Below are positions 10,301 to 22,400 of a stretch of 64,000 bases of DNA, one piece after another. A program made the position numbers and the translations under genes. The notes beneath the pieces were generated by a model. It ran no database searches. It saw nothing but the letters and a program-made list of their open reading frames with translations, and was not told where the DNA came from. The number at the start of each line of letters is the position of its first letter. Positions within the stretch are counted from its first letter, which is position 1. The DNA comes from Chrysopilus asiliformis (taxonomy: Eukaryota; Arthropoda; Insecta; Diptera; Rhagionidae): contig OZ035960.1 in the NCBI GenBank assembly GCA_964034945.1, forward strand, positions 34,960,368 to 35,024,367. Reading direction: 5' to 3'.

Positions 10301-13300
10301 AAAAAAAAGTTCTGCCAGTAACTGTTGCCAAGTGTAAACCGGGCTATGAACGAAATAAAAAATCATAACGTTATAAATTTCCTTACGTAGCAAAATTAAA
10401 CTTATATTTCGTGACGTTATTTCGTTTTGTATCGATAAAAAACTTAATTTCGTTACGTTATAATGTTATTATTCCGTTACACATTGTATTGAAACTGAAA
10501 ACAAAAAAACGCACTGTAATAATAGTTTATCACAAAGTAATTCAGTTCAGTTTCCATAAAAATAAATTGTATAACAAATAATAAAACTCAGCAAAAAGAA
10601 AATACAAATAAAAACGGAAAAAATGTGATTATTAAGTTAAAAAATCAATAAAAAATACAAAAGACAAAAAATCACACAAAAGTTTTGTTCATTAAAAAAA
10701 ACTGTCTCCACAAAAGCGTGATTTTGATATCAAAGATATAGAATTTTTTTTATAGAATTTCGCTCTACTTCTGGAGTTACTAAAAAGAAAATCTTTTCGC
10801 TACCAAAAAACTTGCTTAGAAGATTTCCATTTTTGTATCTCCAGGAATAGAGTGAATCTGGCCAAAACAAAATTCGATTTAGAATCAAAATACGATTAAA
10901 AACACTACTCCAATATTTTTGATTATATTTTATGTCTGTGGGGTTATACTTGATGAACTTTTGTGGGAAATTTCACAAAAAATAATACTGAACAAAACAA
11001 GGAAATACTAATAAACAACGAAAAAACGTAATATTTTTTTCGTTTTTCGTTATGGTAACGGAATTGAATTTCTATAACGTTCATTATAACGTAATTTTGA
11101 AGAAAAAGCCCGAAAATCATTTCGTTATTTCGTTACGTTACGATAACGTTTCTTATCCGTTTTCTTTTATTATTATTTCGTTTCTTATTATATTTAAATT
11201 GGAAATCAAGAAAAGCAAAAAGTTTTGTGCTATTTTTTTTAGTACGTAATTTTGAATTTTGTGCAATGTTAAAATAAATATTTATCTAAAAATTATCTAG
11301 ATAATTTGGCTTTTTATCTTATCTTATCTATTATCTTTCATATTTTCATTATCTATTATCTTATCTAGATAAACATTACGAGCATTTATCTTTATCTTTA
11401 TCTAGATAAAAAAATAATTATCTGGCCCCAACACTGCTCCCTAATGGTCCATTTTTGCCCTTTAACGAACTTAGCCTTGCATTTTACGAAAAACAAATCT
11501 GCGTAAAATTTCAAGTCTTTAGTTCAATCCGAAGGGACGCAATCCGCGCCACAGACGGACAGACAGACGGACGGACATGCAAAATTCAATTTTTTTTATC
11601 ATTCTAAACACACTGGTGTAATTCATTTTTGTGTGTGATGACGGGATCTTGTCGTTACAAACGGTAAGACAAAGTTAATATACCCTGTAGTTTCACCATA
11701 CGGGTATAAAAAGGTTATGCTAATTTTTGGGTTACGCTGTTAAAAATTCTTCTGTTTTGTACAAAACTAATATCGGTTATTGATTTAAATTAAAGGTCCT
11801 AAAATTCCAAAGCCCAATTTGTGTTACCATCGTTTACTCTCTTACATATTCACTACTGTTGCTAAACTAATTAATTTTTATTTTATTTGGGAAAGAATCT
11901 TTTTATTTAATGTATTAAATTCCTTGATTTCGAGGCATCAGCGTCCATATGGAAACAAAACAAGTATCCGAATGGAGGCCCTGTTAAAGTTGTAATTTTT
12001 CATCTTTTCCTTAAGGTGTCGCTTCACATGAGAGTAAATACGCGAGTAACTCTCAGAAACTCTCGAGAGTTACTCGCAGGAGGTTGTCCATTTGAGAGTT
12101 AATTTCGGCGATTTTTCTCTTTTCAAGACCAATATCTTGATTTTTTTGACATCTTGCTTTGACGAGTTCTCGAGACTAGCAAAATTCAAACGCCGTTCGT
12201 ATCTGGCGAGCAACTCTCCGAGAGTTCAGTGGATGCGTGTCGATTAGAGAGTAGAATCACTTTTGACAGCTCGCAGAAACTAGCTCGCGAGTTTTTGCGA
12301 GTTTCTGCGAGCAACTCTCAGAGACGTGTCCATTTGCGAGTAGCTGCTATCGAGAGGTTCTCGCCGGCATTTACTTTCATGTGGAGCGGCACCTTAACGA
12401 AATATAATATCAATTTTGGGATCCACTGAATTGGTACCAAAGCCGAGAGGCCTTTTGCGCATAGGCGGAAAACTGCCACTGTGGCTTTTTGGTATTTTTT
12501 AAACTTATGCAAAAAAAACTTGAATCCCGCGACGACGGATATGCAAGGTAGCACTTTGTAGATATTATAAAAACTATTATATTGTTTAAACCGAGAGTCC
12601 ACAATGATGCATATATAAATCAATCATTATATTAAAAAAAAAACAAAAAAATCTTTTTGTTTTTACATGTTCCAGTATATGTTTTACGAACAAATAGGGT
12701 AAAATACCCAGATCTGAGCCCCCTTAAGCCTTTTTTCACTTCATACCATATTTTCTTTGTCTTCCGTATACTTTCTGAGAAATTTATACTTACTGGTCGA
12801 AAGTATGGCATGTTTAAATTAAATTAACATATACATATTCCTCAACAATTTGGATAAAAAAAAGAATTATGTGTAAATGTGGAAATTATCCCAAAATCCA
12901 GTTCTGAGCCCCCCGTATTAAATTAAGTACGCATAGTAACTTAAGAAATAAGAATTGAATTCGAAGAATAATTGGTTTCATCATGTTGTGAAATGTGTTT
13001 TAATCGGCTTAATCGCGCACAATTCTTGTTTTAGCCGGAAAATTAACAGGGGTGCTCAGAACTGGTGCCGGGGCTCAGATCTGGATACTGTACCCTATAT
13101 TGTTTTTTTTAATTAACAAAAAATCCCGCATTGTAGTGTTAACTTGAATCAGAAGTATAATTTAGAAATTTTTACCATTCATCAGTTTCAACCACATAAC
13201 ATTCAGCATGGGCAATCGTTGTGATTCCGTTAAATCCGCCCATAGCAAAAATCATGTCGTCTATTATTTCTAAGCCAAAATTACTCCTAGGATTGCACAT

Positions 13301-16300
13301 TTCCCGTATGGATGACCACGTTTGAGTTTCTGGATCAAAACGTTCACCTGTATTCATTCGTGCAAGTCCATTGAATCCCCCAACCACATATAAAAATCCT
13401 TTGTGAGCAATACAAGAAACTCCAGATCGCCTTGATATCATATTTGGTATGGAATTCCACGAATTACTTAGCGGGTCATAAAACTCGGCACTATTGAGGC
13501 ATTCTTGGCCATTAAAGCCACCTGGAAATTAGTTGAAAAGTAATTAATTCTTGGATAGAGTTAAAAAAAAAATATTCAATGCGGTTCTGCCGAAAATTTC
13601 TGAATTTTATCAAATTAAAATAAACAATAAAAGCTTAAATGGTTTAAAATCTGTCTTTAAAATTTCAAGGTTGAAAATTTCCGTATTACGCACAAATTTT
13701 TCCTATATCTACTACGCAGGAATAATTAATTTGTTTTTGTGTGATTTTTACCAGTAATGTAAATTTTTCCATTTAGAGTACAAGCGCTTGCGTCTGATCT
13801 CTGGAAATTCATAGATGCTATCATTGACCATTGATTTGTTTTCGGGTCATATCTTTCGGCGGTATTTTGTCGATTTTGTCCATCATATCCGCCCATTGCA
13901 TAAATGAATCCATTAAGTTCTGCGGCACTGACGTAACAGCGACGGCTATGCATTGGTGAGATCTAACAAAACAGGACGATTAATGGGAAAATTAAGGAAA
14001 TAATAAGAAAAAAAAATCCTGTAACTGCAGCATTCCGCTACATTAATTTAATAGAGAAAATTCATCACAGTTTTCTAATTAAAACGGAAAAGACTGTTTC
14101 TGCATTTGTTACCAACCTCCTTCCAAGTTTTCTTAACGGCATCGAAGACGCGACAAGTATTAAAATAGTCAAGACCATCAAATCCGCCTAGTACGTAGAT
14201 TTTGACGCCCAGGACGGCTGTCCCATGGTAAGCTCGTGGTCCAGCTGGATCTTCCTCGTGTACGCGAACCCATCGATCCGCCCTTGTGTCATAGGTCTCC
14301 ATATACCGCTGCGGAAGTCCTTCATTCCATCCTCCAATCGCAAAAATCACCTCATGCGGAACACGAGGCATTGCAAGGGCTGGAGTCCTAATCTATATAA
14401 AAAATTTAAATTAAATACAATTTATCTTTCGCTTTGTTTACAGAAAAATAAACTTCTCGTTCGCGAGACGCCATCATATTCAGGTCGTAAATAAATTTTA
14501 GCGTATCGATAACTAATGGCCTTGCCGATTCACAATTCAGGACATATCGATTCTCCTTGATATTATCAACGAAATACTACGGAAAATAGGATTAAGTGTT
14601 GACTTCATTTCATAAATTCGAAATACGGAAATTTATATTATTCACCTTTGTATTAATTAATCCTAATCGTATTCCACCCATCAGCGTTGTTATGTGTTCA
14701 GCTCGTGTTGCAGGATCGTAATCTATCCATTTGACAACGCATTCCCATACCGGTTCTTCTGCTTTCGCATTGAGCATATCGTCGCTAATAATGTCATAGA
14801 ATTGGTCTAAATCCAATTGCAATAAATCTCCACTTTTATCTGCTATTTCAATGAAACTCCTCAGGATATAAGCTCTGGCCTTGGTATAAAGTTCGATGCA
14901 TTCTCTTGCCCTGGCAAAATGATTGAAAGTCCATCAAACATTATACTAAGAAGAAGCTTAAAAAAGTTAATCTGATTTAAAATGAAGCGTATTAGACAAA
15001 GATTTCACATAAAAAAAATTGTTGTCTAGATAAATTCTGATCCTTTTTGTTAGATCCACATTTTAATTTTTAAAAAAAGGTTTTATTTAATTGCATACTT
15101 TTTAATTGAAGCTGTTTTTGAACTTTTTTTACTATTTAAAATTAAAAATTATGTCTTTAGCGATATTTTAAATATTTGATTCTATTGAAATTGATTGCAA
15201 ATGAAGTTTTTCCAATCTGTTTGTTCGTCTAACAAAAGATGAAATCATTTTTCGTAATTATTCTAATATTTGTTTTGTAATTTTCATAATCTTTTGGTAC
15301 ACGTAAAAAATATGATTGTTCCTTTTAGATCTGGGCAGTAATCATGTATTCCGACGCGTCTCTGTCTTTCGACTTCGACGCAGCTTTTAACTCTTGACTT
15401 CGCCATATCTGCAGTTTCAAATTTCCTGGAGTGACAGTCAGAATCACGTTTCGATTCATAGTGACGATTCTGCGAAATTTCAAGCTGCAGATATGGCGTA
15501 GTCAAGAGTTAAAAGCTGCGTCGAAGTCGAAAGACAGAAACGCGTCGGAATACATGATTGGTGCCCTGATATAATGTGAAGTTGTTAATTTGCTAAAAAT
15601 ACAACGTATAATCACGACGATTGCCTAACTTAAAAAAAACTACAGAAAAAATTGTTTTCTTAGAAATGATTTCCATCAATGAGCAAGTAAAAATCTTTAG
15701 CCATTTCTTCTAATATGTTTTACAATGATTTTTATCAACAGCCCTTTTATTAAACCATTCTAGTTAAGCCGAAAATTTAGAAATGACTTTTAGATGTTTA
15801 CCTAGCAAAGAGCATGATTCTCACACATGTTTCAGGACGAAGCATTTTAATTAAAAATTTAATACAAAGTCGAACCAGTCCCAAAACACCAACGTAGTCG
15901 GCAATTGTTAATATTTCGAAAACGTTGACTTCATCCAAATCACATTTTCGTAGGTAGGCGTAATTGATTATTTTGTCCATTGTTTCAGCTCTAATGCCAG
16001 GGATGGTAACATCGTCCTTCACTCCAGTCAATGATGTTGTAAATAGAGCTCTACAATCCAAGAAATCAAATTTATAATACCTATATAGTTCATGAACCGA
16101 TTTTTGGCAAGTGCCTGTTGCTCGACAAACAAAAAAAATTGCCAAGATTTCCCAGTGGATCGAAACCCCAACATTGATTTTGAAAGGATTTCGAAAGACC
16201 GGGAAACATCCTGTTTTTTATTATAAAAATTTGATACTCACCGGAAATAATTGCTGCAAGAGCACATAATTGCACGATGAACGTTAAAGGCTTCTCCTTG

Positions 16301-16429
16301 ATCCAGCCGAATTGTTGCATCACATAGCATATTGTTAGCTTGCAGTTCATGTAGGGTAAGCATCGCCTGGAGGCTCATACATGTTTTTGGATCGTGTTCC
16401 TGTTCCTCTTCATCCATTTTTATTGTCAA
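7330..16429 (-). CDS. KLHL10: Kelch-like protein 10 (BTB-BACK-Kelch, CUL3 adaptor)
   Basis: Eight coding exons: 16429-16242, 16050-15802, 14910-14646, 14576-14442, 14392-14117, 13962-13752, 13521-13176 and 7591-7330. They sum to 1932 nt with every junction in phase, giving 643 residues. The order is an N-terminal BTB domain (LCDATIRLD...HRAIMCSCSNYFRALF), a BACK helix region, six Kelch blades each with a GG pair (for example IYAMGGYDGQ), then a charged tail ending in RRRG. The blade sequences and the MHSRRCYVS motif match KLHL10, which in mammals and Drosophila is testis-specific and recruits substrates to CUL3 E3 ligase during spermatid differentiation. The last exon is separated by a 5.6 kb intron crowded with transposons; it is attached because blade six and the DMSIVRSAL block continue across the junction. 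A second in-frame Met lies at 16417. Identification is secure; the exact start is not. Confidence 0.92.
7592..8935. repeat. KLHL10 last intron, distal part: R2 repeat and palindromic MITE
   Basis: This intronic segment holds an R2-family copy (about 7690-8350) interrupted by the 7956-8082 palindromic MITE, and a Helitron-like fragment near 8525-8600 (ggtcgctgatcacgaatct). No exon is visible. Confidence 0.5.
7956..8082. mobile_element. Short palindromic MITE (GGGGCGTATTCATAG ends)
   Basis: The 127-bp block starts GGGGCGTATTCATAG and ends with its exact reverse complement. Inner portions (GTTTAAAC-type blocks) also pair, so the whole unit folds on itself. AAT flanks both ends and is a candidate 3-bp TSD. 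It splits a copy of repeat family R2. Confidence 0.65.
9207..11436 (+). mobile_element. hAT-superfamily transposon, internally deleted (2.2 kb)
   Basis: Ends CAGTGTTGGGG (9207) and CCCCAACACTG (11436) form an 11-bp perfect TIR. An exact 8-bp TSD CTCCCTAA flanks it (9199-9206, 11437-11444). hAT elements make 8-bp TSDs and often begin CAG. Just inside both ends are repeated TTATCTAGATAA-like motifs (9220-9242, 10005-10120, 11285-11412), as expected for subterminal transposase-binding repeats. The interior retains a zinc-finger frame at 9574-9828, while the catalytic region is absent. A smaller inverted repeat at about 10222-10340 (arms containing ACTTGGCAACA) looks like a further MITE nested within. 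Confidence 0.85.
9574..9828 (+). pseudogene. N-terminal zinc-finger remnant of a hAT transposase
   Basis: This 84-codon frame encodes WENKYL, then CLVCSYMSNKKFNLKRHYN and a further His, giving a C-x2-C-x12-H-x4-H finger. The KKFNLKRHY...H arrangement is typical of the N-terminal finger of hAT transposases and their domesticated relatives (ZBED5/GTF2IRD2 group). It ends soon afterwards, without the RNase H-like catalytic domain or the dimerisation domain. It lies inside the 9207-11436 element and is not a host gene. Confidence 0.7.
11708..12014. other. KLHL10 last intron, unremarkable stretch
   Basis: A+T-rich intronic sequence without recognisable elements; it ends at the TTAA that borders the next MITE. 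Confidence 0.4.
12015..12393. mobile_element. TTAA-flanked MITE (piggyBac-like), family A
   Basis: Both ends are bordered by TTAA (12011-12014 and 12394-12397). The TIRs read GGTGTCGCTTCACATGA and, from the other side, GGTGCCGCTCCACATGA; similarity continues inward through AGTAAAT. The interior repeats a GAGAGTTACTCG/ACTCTC motif many times in both orientations. TTAA target sites are the hallmark of piggyBac transposition. No coding capacity. Confidence 0.7.
12697..13095. mobile_element. TA-flanked MITE (mariner-like?)
   Basis: The left end GGGTAAAATACCCAGATCTG and the right end read in reverse, GGGTACAGTATCCAGATCTG, form a TIR of about 30 bp that continues into GAGCCCC. TA dinucleotides border both ends (12695-12696, 13096-13097), as for Tc1/mariner insertions. 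The 399 bp lack a transposase. It sits immediately before the penultimate KLHL10 exon. Confidence 0.65.
15333..15566. mobile_element. Palindromic MITE, copy 1 (family P1)
   Basis: About 234 bp with long arms. It contains CATGTATTCCGACGCGT near the left end and the reverse complement near the right end, meeting around a short centre at about 15440-15460. A second copy with the same arms lies at 39212-39445. It is inside the KLHL10 intron between exons 2 and 3 and encodes nothing. Confidence 0.75.
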
Positions 16430-18150
16430 AAGATTTTTCGCTCAATTTTTTTCTGTAGGAAAACACTTTAAACTACGTAATTTTGGAAGATATGATTAAA
16501 ATTTTATTTTACTACTTCAAATGTAAAATAAGTCTTATTCTAAATTCTTATCATAAAAAAAACTAGGCGCAAATCCGAGGGCTTAAAACTCAAGAAAAAC
16601 ATTCCCCTTCGGAGTTTGGCACATGAGTTTATGACTATTTTTACTAAGCAGACTACATAATTTTCAAAGCTTATTTGACTTATTAAAAAGTATTTTTTCC
16701 GTACTCCTATCCAAAAACAATAATTCTTTATTATTATAAATTGGTAAGGGGATAATTTTGATGTTTATCAATGCATTTGCGTGAAAGGGTCACACTTTTT
16801 TCTTACTCACTCTGTTAAGTGTTGAAATATTCAACCGTCGCGGTATGTAGTTGTCTCAGTTGGATAGAGTAACTCTAAGGGGAATTTTCACGTAATATTT
16901 CTAAAAAAAATTGTGCTAAAAAATTAAAAAAAAAGTTTTTACCCGATCATAGGACGATTAAAGGCTTGTGAAATAATATCAGCTCGATAACAAATTTAAT
17001 TTAATTTTACTAAAGAATATCCCGGGGCTGTCCAAAAAAAACATCATCCTTTAAAATGGACAAATCTGCGGAAAATCATAAGGAAAAAATGATGTTTTAT
17101 AACCGGGATTTCTTTATGAAATTCTTGAACATGCTATAAATTTCATACTGAAAACAGATATGAAACTTTTCACACAAAATCAATCACATCGTAAATAAAA
17201 AGTTGAATAATTGATATGATGTGGACCTTTATTTAATTTGAAGTTTGCTTTTGGTCTTTGCTTAACTGAAGGGATCGAATATCTTATTCAGCCAGCAGTC
17301 ATCAAATCCTGATCAACCAACATACATAATTATCCATGTGTCGTCAAGTGTTACATACTTAACTAGAAGAAACTGTCGGATGTGTGATTTATAATGATAG
17401 AAAAACTATGCTCGAAAAATGAGCACACTTAGAAGCATATTCTTTGCCTAAAATTTTTTTTCTGTAGGACATTTATGTATGAAATTCACCACGAATTTCT
17501 GCATGAAGTTTTTGTTCTTGCTGTAAGAAAAATTCCACTAGGAATTTCCGTGTGAAATTCTACGGAAACTACGAAAACGGAAGTGACGTCTTAATATTGT
17601 AAAATTTTCCTACGGAAGCTTTAAAATATTATGACGTATCTCCATAGTGGATATGAAATTAGCAAACAAATATTTCATAACATGAATTATTTCATTGCTG
17701 TCCGTGGGAAACTCATCACGGAAATTTTCCTATTCATACAGTTCCGAAAATGTTTAATTGGAAATATTCACTGGGGATTAGAGAGAAGAGAGGTCAGCTT
17801 TAGTGAGAGGACTGCATTAAATTTCATATAAAAAACGCGAAAAGGCGTGACGAGGGAAGAGAGAGAGAGAGATCCTAAAAGTGAAGATTAGCGTAACGTA
17901 TTTTATGGACAACCTATTACACAATCTTGAAATATTCCGCACTAAATACGTAGGCATACATGTATTATATTGTGTCTAGTTTTATTGTATCAAATTATTT
18001 TGATTTCTTACTAGAGTCAATTTTTATGATCTTCTGCTATAGAACCAGTACCAGTGATGTTTTGATGTTAACATATGTTGTGATCTTAAATAGTTTATTC
18101 AATCATGATAAATTTCCAATGTTTATAGGAAAATTTTATATGTTCATTCA
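16430..18150. other. Intergenic region between KLHL10 and GPA2 starts
   Basis: KLHL10 (minus) and GPA2 (plus) are divergent, so both promoters should lie in this interval. I see no gene. The stretch 17450-17640 contains imperfect repeats of 'gaaatttcc/ggaaattt'-type blocks, and a (GA)n run sits near 17858-17871. An 84-codon frame at 17960-18214 has low-complexity A+T composition and I do not support it. Confidence 0.45.
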
Positions 18151-18153
18151 GAG

Positions 18154-18213
18154 TGATAACAATGACGAACTTTTGAATATGACTGATAACAATGACGAAC
18201 TTTTGAATAGATA
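18154..18213. repeat. Tandem duplication of a 30-bp unit
   Basis: GATAACAATGACGAACTTTT followed by GAATA occurs twice in direct succession, separated by the unit length of 30 bp. It lies about 410 bp upstream of the GPA2 start. Confidence 0.8.
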
Positions 18214-18624
18214 AGTAATTTTAATTTTATTATTTTGTTTATTACATATATAAATGGTAATTAGTTAAATAAGAGCGGGAATTTTCGATATGATTTGGTG
18301 ATTGATTAATATGTCTGGATTTTTCTTGTTAATTTTAGTGGAATTCTGAGAATTTATTTATAAAAAATATATAAAGAAAATTGATAAGGTCTGCCGAAAA
18401 TATTTTGTAAAATATGAAAATCCTCATGAGTAAGTAGTACGAATTATTATTTTCATTTCTTTTGGTCGAGTTGTTTATAATTTGGAATTGCGCAAGTCAA
18501 CATTTAAAATTGCCATTAACTGAAGACAAATAAAAGCAAGATTTTCATCAATTTCGTTTAGTTGCGAGCAGAATTTTATTCCTCTTACAGGTTTTCTTTG
18601 GGAATAAAACATTTTTCACTTAAA

Positions 18625-19051
18625 ATGATTTGGCTGCGTTTAATTGTTATTTTGAGTACTTTTATTGTGTTATTGCGGGCAGAAGCTTGGCAAAGACCAG
18701 GTTGCCATAAAGTCGGCAATAGGCGTAAAATTAGTATCCCGGATTGCGTAGAATTTCACATAACTACCAATGCATGCCGTGGTTTTTGTGAGTCTTATGC
18801 TGTACCATCAATTCCATTTGGAAATTCTGGCATGAGACCTACAAAACCACTCACATCCATTGGTCAGTGCTGTAATATTATGGAATCAGAGGATGTAAGC
18901 ACAAAAAAAAACTATAGTAAATAATATAAAATGTCATAATATTTGGTTTTAAATTAAGGTTGAGAAGGAGGTCTTGTGCTTGGATGGAATTCGAAAACTC
19001 ACCTTTAAGTCTGCAAAGAGCTGCAGTTGCTATCATTGCAAGAAAGATTAG
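18625..19051 (+). CDS. GPA2: Glycoprotein hormone alpha-2 (thyrostimulin alpha subunit)
   Basis: Two coding exons, 18625-18894 and 18959-19051, splice in phase 0 (donor GTAAGC, acceptor ATTAAG) into 120 residues. The precursor starts MIWLRLIVILSTFIVLLRA, a clear signal peptide, then EAWQRPGCHKVG and the family-defining blocks SIPDCVEF, TTNACRGFCES, GQCCNIME and the C-terminal CSCYHCKKD. These supply the ten cystine-knot cysteines expected of GPA2. It should heterodimerise with GPB5, encoded 11.6 kb away, and act on an LGR1-type receptor. A likely acceptor TCTTACAG just before 18591 implies a further 5' untranslated exon. Translation begins at the Met at 18625, since upstream in-frame codons lack ATG. 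Confidence 0.95.
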
Positions 19052-19175
19052 ATGTTTCGTCCCTGAAATTGTACACTGGATTTTCTTTAGAAATCTCTGA
19101 ACCACTGTGTTAATATTTTATTTATAAACGTATATTATTTCGAGCCAAAAAAAGGTCTTTTTAAAAATAAGTGTC

Positions 19176-19181
19176 AATAAA
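19176..19181 (+). terminator. Poly(A) signal of GPA2
   Basis: AATAAA, about 125 nt after the GPA2 stop. It faces the convergent carnitine acetyltransferase gene, whose own signal lies 220 nt further on. Confidence 0.55.
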
Positions 19182-19400
19182 GTTTGTCGTTATATTTAAA
19201 AAAATGTTTCATTCTGACCTTCCTCAACCGATCTTTGAATGCAAAAATTTCTTTTGGAGAAGATAAGGAAGCATGCCTTGTGGCCAGATCTGTATTGGTA
19301 AATACGAGTTAATTTCCAATTTTCCTGCTGCAATGTATGAAACAACTCCAAACTTAAAACTATAAAATAAATGCAAAATCATCGTTTCTGTAAATAAAAC

Positions 19401-19406
19401 TTTATT
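19401..19406 (-). terminator. Poly(A) signal of the carnitine acetyltransferase gene
   Basis: AATAAA on the minus strand, 73 nt beyond the stop codon at 19479. Confidence 0.55.
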
Positions 19407-19478
19407 GAGTACATAGAAAAAATAGTTATAATAATAGAGAAGGCACTTTCAAGTATGTTGTAAAAAAAAAATAATAGT

Positions 19479-22400
19479 TTACAATTTACTTTTCGGTTTT
19501 TCACCAGCACGGCACAATAATTCGTTCATTGATTGAAGTGCTTCTTGCATCGACCTAATAAATTTATTGGTATCAGTTTCGTTATTACTTCTCCACGATG
19601 AAATAGCAAAAATCATATCATTGGCCCGTGGATTGTAGCAACAACCGTAACCATTTGCTACCAACGGTCCATAACACATAAACGAAATATATTTGGAGGC
19701 TACTTGACTAGTAGATAGTTTAAAGTGTGCACTTTTAATGAAGCCTGGTGTTTTATAAAGCTCTGGAACTGGAATATTATTTTCCAATGCCATCAGTTTT
19801 AAACCTAGTAGATGACGATCAACGCCTTTTCCTTGCAATGCCATCAGTGTGTAATCCCTGTGGCCATTCACAGCTGCTCGCAGCAATTTCACTCGTTCTT
19901 CGTCTGAACGATTCTCGACCATGGATTTTGCCCAGGCAATCGATTCATTCGAGCAGGATCGAATCGTTTCGGTTCTCCCATTTATGTACATCCTTAAATG
20001 CGCGGATTCGTAGTGTGCAGCCGGAACGTGATGCAATCTGGTAATTGGATTTATGATTAAGTAACATAACATGAACCAAATTACGATCTATGGCATATCA
20101 AATGCATTGCGTTGCCGCATCGCGCGATTTTTAAAGGTAGCAAAACAAATTTGAATGTTTTTCATTCTACAAAAGGTTCTTATTTACACAACTAAACAAA
20201 CAAAATCAGAACAAAAAAAAAGGTTTTGCAAATATGAACCTTTTGTAGATGAAAAAAACGTCTAAATTTATTTGGTTGTCTTTAAAAATATCGAAATGCA
20301 GTAACGCACTGGGTAGTACATAGATCTAAACCTTACTTATAGAAAGCATATTGCATTGCCATTTGAAGGTAACTGTCCGGACTCAATTTTTGTGTCTTGA
20401 TAAATTCTTTTCCATATTCTGTAAAGTGCAAAACATCCACATGAAGATCTGTTGCTAATTTATCAACGTTTTCTGAGGATTTTCGAATATATTCACTCAG
20501 CTTAGGTGAAATCTTAAATGGTAGTGAAGATGTAGCTTCATATTGTAGACCAGAGTCTGAGATTTGTTGTTTCGTGTCTTTTCTGTAAGTTTGAAAAACA
20601 TTTACAAAAACAGTTCTTTATTTGGATCGAAAGTGGAAATATTATGCATTAATTTTTAGCAAAAAAAGGCCTTTTTACATTCATTTTAGCAAAAAAAGGC
20701 ATTTTTTACATTCCAATAAAACCTTGGAGTTGTCGCGTTTTTAGGGAGCGGCTAAAATTTGCGTGACGTATTTTATCGATACAGCCAAAGGTGAGCATAT
20801 GAAAATATCGAGAGGAAAGTTTTTGTTCTACGACTTAGAGTAAACTTACAAAGACTTCACAATAAAATCAGTCATAATAGCAATTGGTTGACCTTCAGCA
20901 GGCGAATGTTCGTAACAGAAACCGTTAACACCGTTTCGATTAACAACCATCTAAAATAGATATTCTTTCATTTTTAATGTAACATAAATCATGCTGTAAA
21001 TATACCTGAATAGTTTTGTCAAACCATCTGTTTCCAGCATTTTGTCCAGCACCGCCACCATGAATTAACTGCTCACTGACCACCCCCATTTCATTTACTC
21101 CATGCTTTACAGGTACTTCCTGGTCCAAGCACACAACAAATAGTGACCTTTGTATGGCCTCCACAGATTTTTTGTTTTTTGTATCCTTAGTAAGCTCCTG
21201 ATAAGCCTGACCCCAAGCGTCACGATTATCTGATGATAAAATTCCTACGGCATCCTTTGTTTTACTAATATTATCATGAACTGCTTTTATCAATTGATCG
21301 TAAATAACATTCGGCGGAAGGATCGTAGAACCATCCCGTGAGTAAACTGGAACTTTATAGAACTAAAATATAAATCAATTTAAAAATTAGAACCTTTTGG
21401 AAGTGGGTACAAATGTTACATGATTTTTGTATGCTAAAGCGATATGCTTGGATTCAGGATGATATTCCAAGGAGTCTTCTTTAATTCCAGGAATGCGACA
21501 AGTTCCAAAAACCTTGTCATATTGCGACATATCGAGCTCATTCTTTCCCATTTTCTCAACTGGTATTTGCTTTTTATCAATCAAATCTTTGTACTTTAGG
21601 GCACCGTAGATCACTTCCGAGGTGTATTTGAGAAACTCCTCCTCAGAGCTAAATGGTTGCGGCGGAAAAGTCATTCCGGGACTTGAGAAAACGCAAACTG
21701 GATCACGGTAGGTTAAATATGCAGTCTTAAGCCAGCGGCTTGCAAGCCAATTCTCCTCTTTTTGTGATTGCTTTTCCAAAAGCGATTGCAATTGGCGACC
21801 GACGCCATTCTCGAAATCTTTTACGATGTTTTTTGTTTCCTTTAACTCGGAAGTGGTAAGATGAACTTCTGTGGTTCGTATGAATTTCTCAATGGTCTCT
21901 TGCAGTGGCGGAACGGGGAAATGGGGAAGATTTTGAGGATTTGTTACTGAAGCAGTTGATTTTTTTACATTTTCTGGACTTTTGATTTTACCCGCGCATT
22001 GATTAGCTACAATTCCACCGTCTTTAATAGCTTTTGTGGAGAAGTTAAATGCTGCTAATGGTGATGCTTTATTGAGTTTAGGAATCTGAAAATGGATTCA
22101 TTGTAATAATAATATTATTTAAACAATTCGATTGCAATTGGACAAAAAAACATAACAAAAGCTATAATTGCCTATCTGGCAATTATTGAAAACCCGTATG
22201 ATATTCGTATCAAGTCTTCGTATGAAGTCTAACTTTCCAATAAAAATTTTTAAAATTTATTCCAATCGGATTTTTATGTATGGGAGTTTTATGTAGAATC
22301 ATATCTTAAATACCTTTCGTTCTTGCACTTTTTTGATAAGATGCCCGCAATCCGCGCCACAGAGGGACAGACAGACGGACGGACGGACGGACGGACATGC

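Larger units (their letters stand above)
8936..11707 (+). repeat. R1 repeat copy split by a hAT insertion
   Basis: R1 sequence runs from 8936 to 9206 and resumes at 11437, continuing to CATACGGGTATAAAA at about 11707. The two halves join at the duplicated CTCCCTAA. This gives the pre-insertion sequence, which agrees with the uninterrupted copy at 51741-52545. Confidence 0.65.

Noticed and set aside
17960..18214. 84-codon plus-strand frame rich in hydrophobic residues
   Set aside because: A+T-driven composition; its end is just the 30-bp tandem duplication, with no splice or homology support.
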